The notes below the pieces were generated by a model, which saw nothing but the letters and a program-made list of their open reading frames with translations, was not told the origin of the DNA and searched no databases. A stretch of 64,000 nt of DNA from Tricholoma matsutake (taxonomy: Eukaryota > Basidiomycota > Agaricomycetes > Agaricales > Tricholomataceae), in contig AP026542.1 in the NCBI GenBank assembly GCA_026075535.2, positions 10,664,001 to 10,728,000 on the forward strand. Direction: 5' to 3'. The position numbers and the translations under genes were made by a program. Positions 33,536 through 44,970 of this stretch are shown here, one piece after another (position 1 is the first letter of the stretch; the number at the start of each line of letters is the position of its first letter).

Positions 33536-34309
33536 TTAAGTCCTTCCATATGGTTCTCCCATCATGTTTCCCATCGCATCATCATCAAAATCATCATATT
33601 CTGAGTCAAAGAAGAGCTGCTGTCTGCGCTCGGCTTCTCTTTGATCGGTTTCTCGATCTTTCCAAGGTTTCTCTGGACAATTCATCCTATAGTGTCCAGG
33701 GCCTCGTTGTTTGCAGTACTTGCAAACATATCGCTGGCAAATCAGGCCGAAGTGGCCTATCTGTTGGCAGATGAAACATCTGGCATGTCTCATGTGTGGA
33801 GGGGACCAAGGTGGTTGGGTGGTTCATGGCTCGGGTTCGGGAGTGGTCAGGTCAATTACTTCGGGTGCCCTAGGCACAATCTTCGGGTTCTTCATAGAAT
33901 GGGAGGAGTCTCCAGAGGGAGCTCATCGTTTGTCTCTGTCACTCTGCTCACTGAATGGTGAGAGCAAGGTCAGTGGTCGTCTGCGTTGACCTAAAGGGGT
34001 GTGAGGTCTCTCCTCAGCTGTTCTCGGTCTGTCTGACCGCGGTGCAATCATTTCCTGGATTGTCTGCTCGATCCCCAGGGTGTCTGCATCATTCATTGCT
34101 TCTTCTAGATTTTGTTCCATCTGTTCCATAGTGCTTGCATAGTAGAAGCACATTCTGGCAAGGTGGTATCTTGGTGGGTCATGGGCAAGGTGAATGCAAA
34201 GGGCGTCAGCATTCGATTGGTTTCATAGGTATTCTTGGGTGAATCGTCGTTCGGCAGGCATATTGGGGAGTGTCGTTGTGGGAAGAGAGGGGGGTTTTTG
34301 GGTTTCCAT
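33536..34309 (-). pseudogene. Gypsy-2 ORF3: double zinc-knuckle protein
   Basis: A 257-codon frame starts at ATG 34309, whose A is the last base of the pol stop codon (TGATG). It has three in-frame TGA stops and ends with TAA at 33536. The N-terminal half is helical (RMCFYYASTMEQMEQNLEEA), and a Pro/Thr-rich middle follows. The C-terminal part carries CFICQQIGHFGLIC (a perfect CX2CX4HX4C knuckle) and CKYCKQRGPGHYRMNC (a longer variant). An acidic tail (DSEYDDFDDDAMGN) ends the protein. Zinc knuckles of this type bind nucleic acid. The gag of this element has a damaged knuckle, so ORF3 may supply or duplicate the nucleocapsid role. This is inference from motifs. Confidence 0.7.
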
Positions 34310-37300
34310 CAGAGGTGGTACCTCTTCTTATATGCCGTCAGGATCTCGGGGGCATTCTTTAGGTTTGATTCGGGTTCCCATGTGTTTTCGGATGTCGGGT
34401 AGTCAACCCATTTCACAAGGTAACAGCGTGTCTTGCCATGCTTCTTGTGTGCGATGATCACTTCCACCTCGTATTCATTTTCTCCTTCCACAAGGTCGGG
34501 TGGTGGAGTCAGGAAGTTTCGCCCATGAGTGTCGTTCTCATGGTATCGTGTGAGTAAAACTGCATGGAATACCGGGTGGATCTTCCATCTCGGCAGCAGT
34601 TTCAATCGGTATGTCGTTCTTGACAGGGCATCTTCAATCATGAAGGGCCCTTCTCGTTTTGGTGCCAATTTTCTCGTTGGGTAGCCAATCTTCAGGTTCT
34701 TGGAGTCAAGCCATACTTGTTCTCCAACCTTGAACGGTTCGTATCGCCCTTTCGTTTGGGTGGCCATAGCCTGTCTGGCTAGTTTGTGTGTGGCAAGAGC
34801 TTCCCTTCTTGCAGAGAGAAGTTCTTGGATTCTCTGTTCGGCAGCCAGCACGTTTGTCTTTTCATAGGGGGTGGGGATAGCGCGTGGTTGATATCCCATC
34901 ATCAAGTAAAACGGCGAGTGTTTTACTGCAGAGTGCATCTTCTGGTTGTGTGCAAATTCTGCCGTTGGGAGACAACACTCCCAATCTTCGGGTTTGTTCG
35001 AACAGAACATGCAGAGGTAAACCTCTAGCTCTTGGTTTACTCGCTCCATTTCTCCATTGGTCTGGGGGTGATAGGTGGTGCTCATGGATAGCTTGATTCC
35101 GAGCAGTCGTCCGAGTTCTCGGAAGAGTTTGGACGCAAATTGAGGGTCTCTGTCTGAGATGATTCTTCCAGGGAGTCCAAATCTTGTGTACACATGGCGC
35201 AGGTAGAGGTCTGTGGCGCCAAGTGCATCGATCGTCTTTGTGCAAGGGATAAAAATTACCCCCTTTGTAAGACCATGGTCTACCACAACCATGATTCAGT
35301 CAAATCCGTTTATTATGGGCAGGTCCATAATAAAATCTGTCATTACCAGCTCAAATGGTCTGCTGGCATCGGATGATATCGGTGTCGGGGGTGGGGTTGT
35401 TGGGTGGGTGTTGATCTTCATTTGCTGGCACTTTGCGCAGCCTTCGACATATTTCTTTATGAAGTTGGCCATTCCTGGCCACCAGTAGTCTCGTTGGATC
35501 AGTTCAATTGTCTGCCATTGTCCAGGGTGCCCTGTTGTGATGCTATCATGATATTTCTGTATGATCGCTCAGTGGAGGGTCTCGTCCTGTGGCACATAGC
35601 ATCTGTCTTTGAAAAAGAGCAGGCTGTCTTCGAATTTCCAGTCCTCCAATGCAGACTTGATTGGGGGGGTTCCATTGTTCTTCAGGGCTCGTAAAGCGTC
35701 ATTTACAAGGTCGTCCTTCATTATTGCTGAGACCAGGGCTCCCTGGAGCTCAGTGTCAATCGTTTTGACAAACAGTTTGTCAGTGAGGATGGTCTTGTCC
35801 TTGTTATCGGTGTCTTCTTCGGCTATGTGATCTGCTCTCCTTGATAGGGCATCAGATTGTACCATCTGTGATCCTGGTATGTGTTGTAGCTTCAGGTCAA
35901 ATTGTGACAAGTAAATGGCCCATCTTGCCTGTCATCGGTTTAGTTTCTGTGGCTGACGGAAGTACGTCAGGTTCTTGTGATCGGACAGTACTGTCACAGG
36001 GAATGGTGTCCCCTGTAGGTAGTGTCTCCATGTTTCCAGTGCTCAGATTACTCCCAATAGTTCCTGGTCATATATCTCGTAATTTCTTTCCGCTTCATTG
36101 AAAGAATGCGAGATGTATCCGCATGGGTGCCAGTCTCCATTGGCATCCTGTTGTCCAAGTACTGCACCTGTCGCAAATTTCAAGGCATCAGATTCCACCA
36201 CAAATGGTTTCGTTGTGTCTGGCATCAGCAGTACTGGGGTTTCATTGAACTTCCTTTTTAGCACATCGAACGACTGCTGGCAGTCATTCGTCCATTCAAA
36301 TTTCTGGTTCTTCTTTGTCAAATCATTTAGCAGTCTGGCCAGATCCGCGAAGTGTCCAATGAATCGTCGATAGAAGTTTCCGAATCCTAGGAAGGATCTT
36401 ATATCCTTCACTGTCCTTGGCGTGGGCCAGTCTTTGATCCCAGCCAGTTTTGTGTTGTCCATTGCAAGTTCATTGGGTCTGATGATCATGCCCAAGAACT
36501 CGACTTCCTGTACATTGAATTTGCACTTCTCTATTTTCAGGTAGAGATCGCATTGTCGTAGTCGTTCGAGGACCCTTTCAGTCCTTATCTGGTGTTCTTC
36601 TTCCGTCTTTGAGAAGATCAGGATGTCATATCTGTATGTTGTGATATCCCCATCGAATATTGAGTTTCGTGAAAAATTTTGCTCCCTTCAGCTTGTCCAA
36701 GAGGTCTCCAATCAGTGGGAGGGGGTAGTTGTTCCAGATTGTTCCTTCATTCAGATAGCGATAGTCTTGGCAAGGTTGCAGAGCGTCAGAGTCCTTCTTT
36801 GACATGAAGAAGAATGGGGATGCCATGGGCGATTTTGACGGTCGGATGTATCCTTTTTCCAGGTTTTCATCGAGAAACTCATTGAGTTTCTCTTGTTCTT
36901 TTGGTGTCAATGGGTAGACTTTACAATCTTTTGGTACAAAGCCTTTCTTCAAGTCAATTGTGTGATCCCACGGTCTTGATTCTGGGAATCGTTCAGATGC
37001 GGCCTTTTTGAATACCTGTCTGTATTTCTGGTATTCCAGTGGCAGTAGGTCATCCAGGGTCTGCTTGCTGGCCTCTTTTCCCTCATCCTGTTCATGCGTG
37101 AGTCGCTGGGAAATGGATGTCTTTGCTCTGATCCATGCGCTCTTTGAGAATATGTATCGCGGGGAGTCTTTGGCCTTTGTGATCCTGGAGATCGTGTTCG
37201 TTTTCTGTATGTACCTATGGGTCGGTCCTCGGTGCTCCCTGGTGAGGGGTGGTTCTTCTGGAGGTTCGAATATGCCAATGACCAGTCCTCCTCATACATA

Positions 37301-38623
37301 TGCGATCAAGAGGTCTGTCGCATCTTGTTCGTAGGTCTCTTCCATTGCTCGTATTTCCATGCCAGTGTCTGCCAGTAATTCTTCATCAGGTATCTCCTCG
37401 ACCTTCACTTGAGGGGGAGTCTCCCTGGGCATAGGTACTTCAGCATTGGTGGTACCGTGATCTGGGGTCCTAATATCGTGGGTCAGGGTAGTCCCTTGTC
37501 AAGGGTTGTTTATCCTGTTTCGTAGTGTCATTTTCATGTTCCTTTTGCCAGTACTTCCCTCCCCTGTGGAGGTTAGCAGTTCTTTCATCTTTTGCATGAT
37601 TCATCATGTCCTGTTGCATTCATTGTTCTTTCCCTTCTCCAGTTGTCTTTTCTTCTGGTTTTCTTGGGTTTTGGCAACGGCACGTCTTGCTGCTTCGAGG
37701 TTCCTGTCTTCTTTAGGAGTGTCCTTGGTCCTGGTCTTCACGACGGCTTTCTGGACTGAATTCAGCTCCTTTGCTTTCTTCTCGGAAAGCCTTTCCTTCG
37801 TTTTTGCCACAGCCAATCGGGCTCAGGCAAGGTTTCTCTGCCTTTCTTTGGAGAGTCTCTCCCTGGTTTTTGCCACAGCCAATCTGGCTCGGGCAAGATT
37901 TCTCTCCCTTTCTTCGGAGAGTCTTTCTCTGGTTTTTGTCATGGCCACTTTGGCTCGGATGAGGCTCCTCTCTTTTTCTTCAGAGAGCCTTTGTCTTGTT
38001 TTGGCCATGATGCGTCGAATTCATGCCAGTTTGTCATTGGGTGCTTCCCTTTCAGTGTTGACCCTGAGGAGCTTTAGGGTGTTCGGGAGGGCTCGTTCGG
38101 CTCTTCTTGTCTTCTCCAAGATCTGTTGGATTTGAGCCCATCGTTCTTCGTCTTGGAACTCAAGAGTTCCTTTCTTCCAATTGATAATCGGGTTCACCTC
38201 CCATAGCCATGACAGGTCCAGGATCACCAATTCCTTGCCTAGTCCGGTGACTAGGTATTTCATTGGGTAGCTCCATCCGTTGATGTGGAGCCTTCCCCTC
38301 ACATATCTTGTGATCGTTCCCTGCCTGTTCAGGGTTCCATCTACATTTGTGGCCCGGATGGTGTAGCCCAAGGGATATGTCTTGATCCCTTCTTGTTTGA
38401 CAAATTTTGAGTCAATAAAGACTCCTCCTGCTCCAGAGTCGAGGAGCACATTCGTTGCGACGTCTTTTCTGTTGTCTGACTCAGCTACCTGAATAGACAG
38501 GTGCATAGATTGTCTATTCATGGTAGCTAAGAGTACAGACCCTACAGAAATTTCAGCGGTGACTGGCGTCGTATCAGGCTGCTGCTCTAAAAACCCAATT
38601 TCTCCATGAGGTTGAGGGCTCAT
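34309..38623 (-). pseudogene. Gypsy-2 pol: protease, repeat linker, RT, RNase H, integrase, chromodomain
   Basis: Pol opens at ATG 38623, which overlaps the gag stop as ATGA. Protease shows VLLDSGAGGVFIDSKF (about 38440). A linker at 38008-37640 is a tandem array of 22-residue charged repeats. RT starts at 36952 (KGYIRPSKSPMASPFFF, CQDYRYLNE), but jumps from [12 protein letters not shown] to [12 protein letters not shown] near 36640. Most of the palm, including the YxDD context, is therefore deleted and the frame shifts. RNase H follows ([16 protein letters not shown]). Integrase covers about 35360-34450 (MTDFIMDLP, IISDRDPQF, YHPQTNGEMERVN with Glu kept). The chromodomain is VKWVDYPTSENTWEP at about 34360. 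In-frame stops are mostly TGA. Confidence 0.9.
37640..38008 (-). repeat. Tandem 22-residue (66-bp) repeats in gypsy-2 pol
   Basis: Five units plus a partial one follow the pattern KT(R/K)xRLSExxxRxLxxAxxAV. The three central units are very similar at DNA level (GGTTTTTGCCACAGCCAA on the plus strand recurs). The units are highly charged and should form a long helix between protease and RT. Confidence 0.75.
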
Positions 38624-39483
38624 TCCTTTTCTTCTTCGTCTAGTTCATCCAGCATCATGCGGATCTTCTGGTAGGTGTCCACCCCAGTCTTTTTCTGGGT
38701 GAAGCGGTTTCGGTAAGGAGGAGGCGCTGACCCTGTCTGGGTGGGGTCTTTTCCATCCTTGTGGTCAGACGATTGGTGTCCAGGTTGGTGGCAGATGAAA
38801 CACAATCCTTTTCAAAGGTGTTCCACACATTCTTGGATTGTCAGTCAGTTGATGTCAAGAGAGGGCTGTCCTTTCTTCGTTGTTTCCTTCATCTTCTGGT
38901 TCTGCCTCGTCTTCCCCAGGATTGCCATGGCCCATTTCCATTGGCCTTCGTATTTCGAGGCTGCCTTTATCCAGCCCTCGAGAGTGTTGGGTACCGTTTC
39001 CATCGTGTGTACCCTCTTCAGTAATTCAGGGTGCAGTCCATCCATGAAGTACTCGATCATGGCTGCATCTTCTGTGATCCCCGTCCTGTCTTTCAGGATG
39101 CGGAAGTTCACCACATATTCTTCAAGGTTCTCTGAACGTTGCTTGAGATTCTTGATCTCTGTCTTTGCCGTTCTGGTGTCATTGATCGGCAAGAAGGCCT
39201 CTAAGACCTTCTGTCAGAAGTCTGCATATTCACTGAGTCCCTCGGACTGGTGTTGGTTGACGAATGCCTGTGCCCAGGCAGCTGCTGTCCCTCCATTCAT
39301 GAAGGACAGCGTGAAGATAATCTTCTTGTCATTCGTGTCATAGACCTGGTCATTGATTTGCAGGTATAGGTCTATCTCCTGCAGGAACTTGGCGGTCTTG
39401 GTCCGCTCTCCTGAGAAGTCTGTTGGTGATCGGATTCGAATGTCCTTCACGGACGTCATCAGTGTGGTTGCGGGTTCGGACAT
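38620..39483 (-). pseudogene. Gypsy-2 gag
   Basis: The first clear ATG is 39483, but the open frame continues upstream with TGA breaks to about 39750, so the true start may be further out. The capsid-like region reads FSGERTKTAKFLQEIDLYL, FMNGGTAAAWAQAF and YVVNFRILKDRTG, the Ty3/gypsy retrotransposon gag pattern. The knuckle CFICHQPGHQSSD lacks its last Cys. The frame ends with TGA at 38620, overlapping the pol ATG. TGA stops occur at about 39214 and 38842. The protein would form the particle. Confidence 0.85.
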
Positions 39484-39799
39484 CTCATTATAGAGGTCAT
39501 CGGTTTCGTCTGTTAAGAAGCGGGTGGATGTTTCGGGTGGGGGTGTGTGCAGTTGTTCAAAGTCTTCATCAGTGAGGAAATCTCCTTGTTGTCTGTCAGT
39601 TGATCTGTAGAACCAACGCTGTGCTGGGGTCGAGTAACGGACTAGTCTTCCATTGTATCAGTACCAAGATGAACCTGGCTGTGGTTCTGCTTCTCTTGGT
39701 GGTCAGTCTGGGGTTTGTCTAGACCCGGGTCGCTGTGGTGTGTATCGAGACGTATTGCCTACACCTAGGTAGGTGGGCTAGCAGATAGTTTAGATCTTA

Positions 39800-40430
39800 T
39801 GTTAAGGGCGAAGCCTCAACCACTCGATCTAGTCGATGTCATTCGACGAGGTGCTTCCTCAATGAGTTGTTCGGCACTAGTCTTACTTGGAGCATCCGAC
39901 GTAAGATAGGTAGTGCACTCTAGCAGGGCTTCTGCATAGAGTCATTCAGGTTCACGCACTAAGGGGCTTCCTTAGTGGTTTCGAGTAAGTTCACAAGTTG
40001 CAAGTTAAGGCTGTTAATTGCCTAGATCTAAACTAAGGACATCCCTACTACAAGTCACAGTACTTATACTAGAAGGGAGGTCCCTATCGTCCAATCAGAA
40101 TGGTAGATGTGTATCAAGTAACAATAGAAAGAATAAGCCTCATGCCTTGCATGAGGCGTCCGATGTCAAGGACATGCTGCGGCGCAGCATGTCGATCATG
40201 AGAGTCCGACATCACGGACCTCTTGTCAAGGGGCTGTCATATCACAGCATGTGTGTGAATGGGTTTGGGTGCATGGAGTCACCATGCATCAAGGGTGCCT
40301 TCCACGGGAAGGAGATCGAATGCATGCTGTTGGCATGCATTGTAGGTTCATCTGGTGTCAAGGGTGCCTCCTGTCTGGAGGGGATCATCGGGTGCGTCGG
40401 GTTCCATGAGTTACAAGGAAAATTGTAACA
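39800..40430 (-). repeat. Gypsy-2 5' LTR (right copy)
   Basis: 631 bp, the partner of 32499-33130, followed by GAGTC at 40431-40435. I did not recognise a tRNA complementary site in the adjoining internal sequence. Confidence 0.95.
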
Positions 40431-40719
40431 GAGTCATCGAATCGGCGCCACCAACAACACTTCATGGAGGAATAACAGACAACATGAAGGCAGCGAGGCA
40501 GGCCTGCCCTGCAAGATAGAATGCAAGTCAATGGATGGCTGGTAAGGCTGGTCCAAAGAACAATCAATGAGTATTCGGGGAACTCACAAAAACAAGGGAG
40601 TTCAAATAACGACACAGTTTGCCACAATGTACACTGGGGAGACAGCAACCCCAATGAAGAAGGACCAGGACCAAGACCAGATGCCATGATATGGAGGAGA
40701 GACCACACACCCCTTGAAT

Positions 40720-41960
40720 ATGTCTGAAGACCATAGCCAGGACAACTCACAGAAGCCCATTCAAATAAGACAGCAAAACATCAACAAATTGCTAATAAGC
40801 CAACTGGACCTACTACAGAGCCTAAGACAAGACAACTACAACCTCTGTATTATACAGGAACCATTCATCAACTTTAGAGGTAAAACAAGAGCTAACCGAC
40901 AATGGATTACTACAGCATACCCAAATACCCATGACAAACACCCGGATAAGACTAGGTCAGTCATACTCGTCAACCCTAACCTCTTGTCAGATATGTGGAA
41001 ACAATTACACTTCTGACACCCAGACATCACCGCCATAGAACTCACAGGCAATTTCGGTACACTACGAGTTATCAATATCTATAACAATGGCAACAACAAT
41101 GCACTAACACACACCTCGACATTTATGCGAGACCGAGACAGACAACGCCAAACAGCAGGCCCCATACACACAATGTGGATGGGGGACTTCAACAGACACC
41201 ACCGGATATGGGACAAACCCAGAAATGCACACCTGTTCACATGCAAAAACCTGAACCTAGCACAGCCACTACTAAATCTACTAGCACATCACAGTATGAA
41301 AATGGTGCTACCACCATTCATCCTGACCCTACAGGCCCACAACACAGGGAACCACATGAGGGTCAAAATGTTTTCTGTACTGAAGACCTCATGAATGCAA
41401 TCATCAAATGCAACACAGACAATGCTTCACAACCAGTCAAGACAGATCATTACCCAATCATCACACTCCTCGACATTCACGCAACTAGAGTGGCTTGGGA
41501 ACCCAGACAGAACTTCAGACTAATGGATTGGATCAAGTTGATCAAAACTTTAAAAGAAAACCTGACTAACATCCCTGCACCCACAGAGATCGAAAACATC
41601 CAAGACTTCAACACATCACTGAACAATTTGAACCAAGCAATTCGAGATGCAATAGTAAAGCACATCAAAGTAACAAAACCAAGCCCTTACTCCAAGAGAT
41701 GGTGGACAACAGAGTTAGCTGACAAAAAGAAGGTGATGCGACAATTAGCAGGAAAGTCAAAATACCACAGGTCAAACCCACAACACCCCATCCACGAGAA
41801 GTACTGACAGCAGAGAAATCGCGACTCAGAGATGATTCATACACCCAAAGCCAAACACTGGATAGAATGGCTAGAGGGTTTAGATGAAACGAGTATCTGG
41901 CAGGCAAGTAGATTAGTCACCTCACCAGCAACTGACGCAGGGAAAGCAAAAATTCTGTGT
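40720..41960 (+). pseudogene. LINE ORF2, APE-type endonuclease and linker (RT missing)
   Basis: ATG 40720 overlaps the stop of a preceding frame by eight bases (ATGTCTGA). The endonuclease shows QQNINKL, IIQEPFINF, INIYNN, WMGDFNRHHRIWD and TDHYPI, matching the catalytic Asn, Glu, Asp and DH blocks of APE-type LINE nucleases. A TGA at 41014 and a frameshift near 41370 break the frame. The following linker ends in AKHWIEWLEGLDETSIWQAS, typical of the segment before RT. Coding similarity then stops at about 41960 and no RT follows. The nuclease nicks target DNA to prime reverse transcription in intact elements. Confidence 0.85.
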
Positions 41961-44388
41961 GATAGAACGACTGAGGAATGTATACAACCTGTGCGTGTGT
42001 ATAGTAATGATTATGTAGTCATAAGGCGTGATCGTGGCGGTGTAACATCCAATAGCCTCGACAAGACAACTTGACAAGCACTCAGTGCCCTGAATGTTTC
42101 ATCTTCTCCTCCGTCCGCGTTCAGCCTCCAGTCTGTGCAAGGCTACCGCTGATTTTATGATAGTGAGGATACCTCCGCTCCGCTTCGCAACACTCAAGGA
42201 TGAAAACTTCGACAATCCATGTCCTATCTCGCTCTGCGTACCCGTCAATGAGACGCAATCGCACCGATACTGCGGAGTACTACACCGGTAGCTGCGATAG
42301 CTAGCTCAAACTGTAAGTTCTCCAAAATTTGACATGAAGCTGGATCCGGGGCTGAAACAGGACGGGTTCGTGAGATACAGCAATAGGAGTGAGACGAATT
42401 ACTGCTGTGCGGAAATGTCTAGGATATATGCAGCTGGTCTGAGCACACGCTCTGCCTGGTGGAATTATGATAAATGTGAGCCGGAAAGCGCCCCTGGATC
42501 ATGAAAGGGATCGATGTGATTTGACGGGGCAGGAAGGTGTAGATGTAGATGGATACGGAACGATGTGGATACAAGTAGTTCCCGAGATCAAGACAGGTGG
42601 AGTGGGAGGACACAGGACAATGAAGGGGGTGGGAATAAGAAGCTGCTGAACGTTCTTCTCTATCTCTATCGTCTTGGATTATGAATATGCATACTGACCA
42701 ATTTCGCTCTTAGCACTGTACTGGTGTTCCTGAGCCGCAGTTCCATGACATCGCGTTGCATTGATGCAACCCTTGACAACTTCTAGTACGTTTGTCATGA
42801 GCCGTTGTTGCTGCCTAAGCATTGAAATATGAAATCTGTTGATTGACAGGCTAGGCTGTAGCCTACCTAGTTCGTCAACTTCTCTACTGATGACGTGTAT
42901 CGCCCGGCCCCGAGTTTCCAGCGCCCAAGCAGAGCCTTGAGCTTTGAGGGCCCAGCTTGAAGCCTGACCAGGTCAAGGCTTTGTGGGAAGCTCTGGCGTT
43001 TGGTAGATCGCGGAATCTGCGCAAACGATTAAATCGATTACAATCAGCATGAATCACTTCTACACGATTAACCACACACACGCGGGCTGTGCCGAGTTGG
43101 CTCAGGGACGCCCGCCGCCCTATTGTTCAAAACAACGCAGGACCCCCGAAAGCCCCCACAAATGTATGTTTCGCAAAAAAAATCCTTATCCGTGCAATTT
43201 TTTTGGACCTAGGCCTCGATTTTATCCGGATGATGGCACATACATAAGGTTTGGCTAAAATTTGTCCAGACAAACGGAATATACATCCAAAAAATTGATT
43301 TTTTCTTCTGAAATACCAATATTTTGCTTCTACGGCGCTCTGCAACTGGTGTCGGACTGGAGGACGAGCACATAAATTCCGAGCAATATATTTCAGTCTT
43401 TCTCCTCCATCTCCAAAGTGATAACCTTTTGTCCTTTTTGAAATGTGAGGGCGGCCAGTGGCCACAATGATGTGCTGAATTCTTGTGCGAAGTTCCATAA
43501 AGTGTAGGTAGGCACTCTGTAGGAGAGAGTTGATTGTCTTATTCACCAGCGATGCTGCGTGGTAGGCAGTTCAATGGGCAAGAAATGAGCTAGAAGCAAG
43601 CCATCCACCGAACCTTGTCGAACACAACTCTATAGATCCGAGGATAGCCATTTTTGAAGACGTGTTTGAGAATTTTGGACGAGTTCTAACACTAACTATT
43701 CCGACTCTTAGTTCATTTATTTTGTGTACATACTCTCTCATATACTCTTGTCCAAGGTGTCAGAAAAGCATGGTGGGAACTATCTTCCTAATAAAGAAAT
43801 TTCGATTACAAATCATTTGACCCAAAAAGTTAGACTGTTTGGATTCCATGCTTTCACAATGACTTTCTGGCTTAGCTTTGGGTGAAGGAAGGGTAGGTAA
43901 AGTATTGCTGAGGGCCTTTGTCAGTAAAGTAAAGTAATGATTTTACTGTTGGTTGTGCTACATGCATAATTCTGAACTATTTCAGAGAATTCCATCTATG
44001 AAAACAAACACAAGTTCAAATCTGAATAGCAAGCAATATTCATATTCCATTTTTGGACAAATTTCTCCACTACTAAGGAATGGAGAGTGTGGTGTGGAGG
44101 TCAGAAATAAGGGTGGACATAACAGCTTGACAGGTGTACATGCACCAAATCTCTTCTCGACATATTTCAGGCTTCATTTTAGTAACAAAAATGACAAAGT
44201 ATAATGATACATCAAAAACTGACCACCAGAAGATTCTGGCTTGTATATGACTTACATATAGTCTTTGTTCTGCCCTCCCTACAGTACAGTACCCCTGAAA
44301 ATATGCAAAATACTATGTTTACTTGATAATCACCTTCTGAGATCATTAATCAACAAGTCATTCACCCAAAACTAAGCTAGAAAATCAT
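41961..44388. other. CpG-richer unique sequence, no gene assigned
   Basis: Base composition changes here to a CpG-containing host-like type. Short open pieces at 42094-42291 and 42467-42649 have no recognised motif and may be a decayed gene end. I find no RNA gene. Confidence 0.4.
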
Positions 44389-44783
44389 TAGGGTTGTTCA
44401 TGGTTGGCATTTTTGGTTCATTTTTCACTCATTTTTCAATCATTTTCTATTTCATTTTTATTCCATTTTTCTCAAGAATGGAACTGAGAATGAATGTAAA
44501 ATGAATGTAAAATGGAACCCTACCCTTGCTTTTGTAAAAAGGGAACCGAAAAATGATCATTTTTCATCTTTTTAGCACTGCCTGGTGAGAAAAATGCATT
44601 TTTGCTCCATTTTTCTAAATTTTCCTTTCCAGGGTGTTCACGGTAACCATTTTTTATGTCATTTTCCATTCCATTTTTCGTTCCCTTTTGTTTGTTCCTC
44701 TGCCAAATACATGAAAATGAGCCGAAAATGAGTTTGAAAATGAGCCGAAAATGGCCCAAGAATGGCTACCATGAACAACCCTA
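44389..44783. mobile_element. MITE with long inverted repeats (44391-44781), TA flanks
   Basis: The left end GGGTTGTTCATGG and the right end CCATGAACAACCC are exact inverses, and imperfect pairing continues for about 36 bp. TA flanks both ends, as in Tc1/mariner-type insertions, though two bases are weak evidence. An internal copy of the left end (GGGTGTTCACGGTAACC at 44633) suggests a nested or rearranged unit. The interior is rich in CATTTTTC and has no ORF. Confidence 0.7.
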
Positions 44784-44970
44784 TTGTGGAAGCCATAACA
44801 TGAGCTGCAATACAGCCCATGGGCCACAAAATCAGGGTTGCTCATGTTTATTCACTTGTTTCACCATAACATTGGGCACATATTGTGCTAGAACAGTCTG
44901 TTAGAATGTGTCTGTATTTGTAGGGTTGCCAATGCCCCTCAAGCATCAAAGTATGTGATAAAAAAGTTTT

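Larger units (their letters stand above)
32499..40430 (-). mobile_element. Gypsy-2: chromovirus with four ORFs, inserted in the LINE
   Basis: LTRs of 632 and 631 bp (32499-33130 and 39800-40430) enclose a minus-strand element with TSD GAGTC. In coding order it has gag (to 38620), pol (38623-34309), ORF3 (34309-33536) and ORF4 (33517-33131). The LTRs differ at about 18 sites, all CpG-type, plus one single-base indel. Pol ends with a chromodomain. The RT core is internally deleted and all frames have TGA stops, so the copy is dead. Confidence 0.95.
30813..41960 (+). mobile_element. LINE (APE-type non-LTR retrotransposon), 5' part, split by gypsy-2
   Basis: ORF1 (30982-32498) and ORF2 (40720-41960) belong to one element that was cut by gypsy-2 at GAGTC (32494-32498 duplicated at 40431-40435). 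Removing gypsy-2 and one GAGTC rejoins the ORF1 reading frame. The endonuclease is present but the reverse transcriptase and 3' end are missing. This is the opposite of the usual 5' truncation of LINEs, so the right side was probably lost by deletion. Confidence 0.85.

Noticed and set aside
37506..38135. A 209-codon plus-strand ORF rich in Phe, Leu and Ser
   Set aside because: It is the antisense shadow of the 22-residue repeats in gypsy-2 pol; its own repetitive pattern comes from those units.
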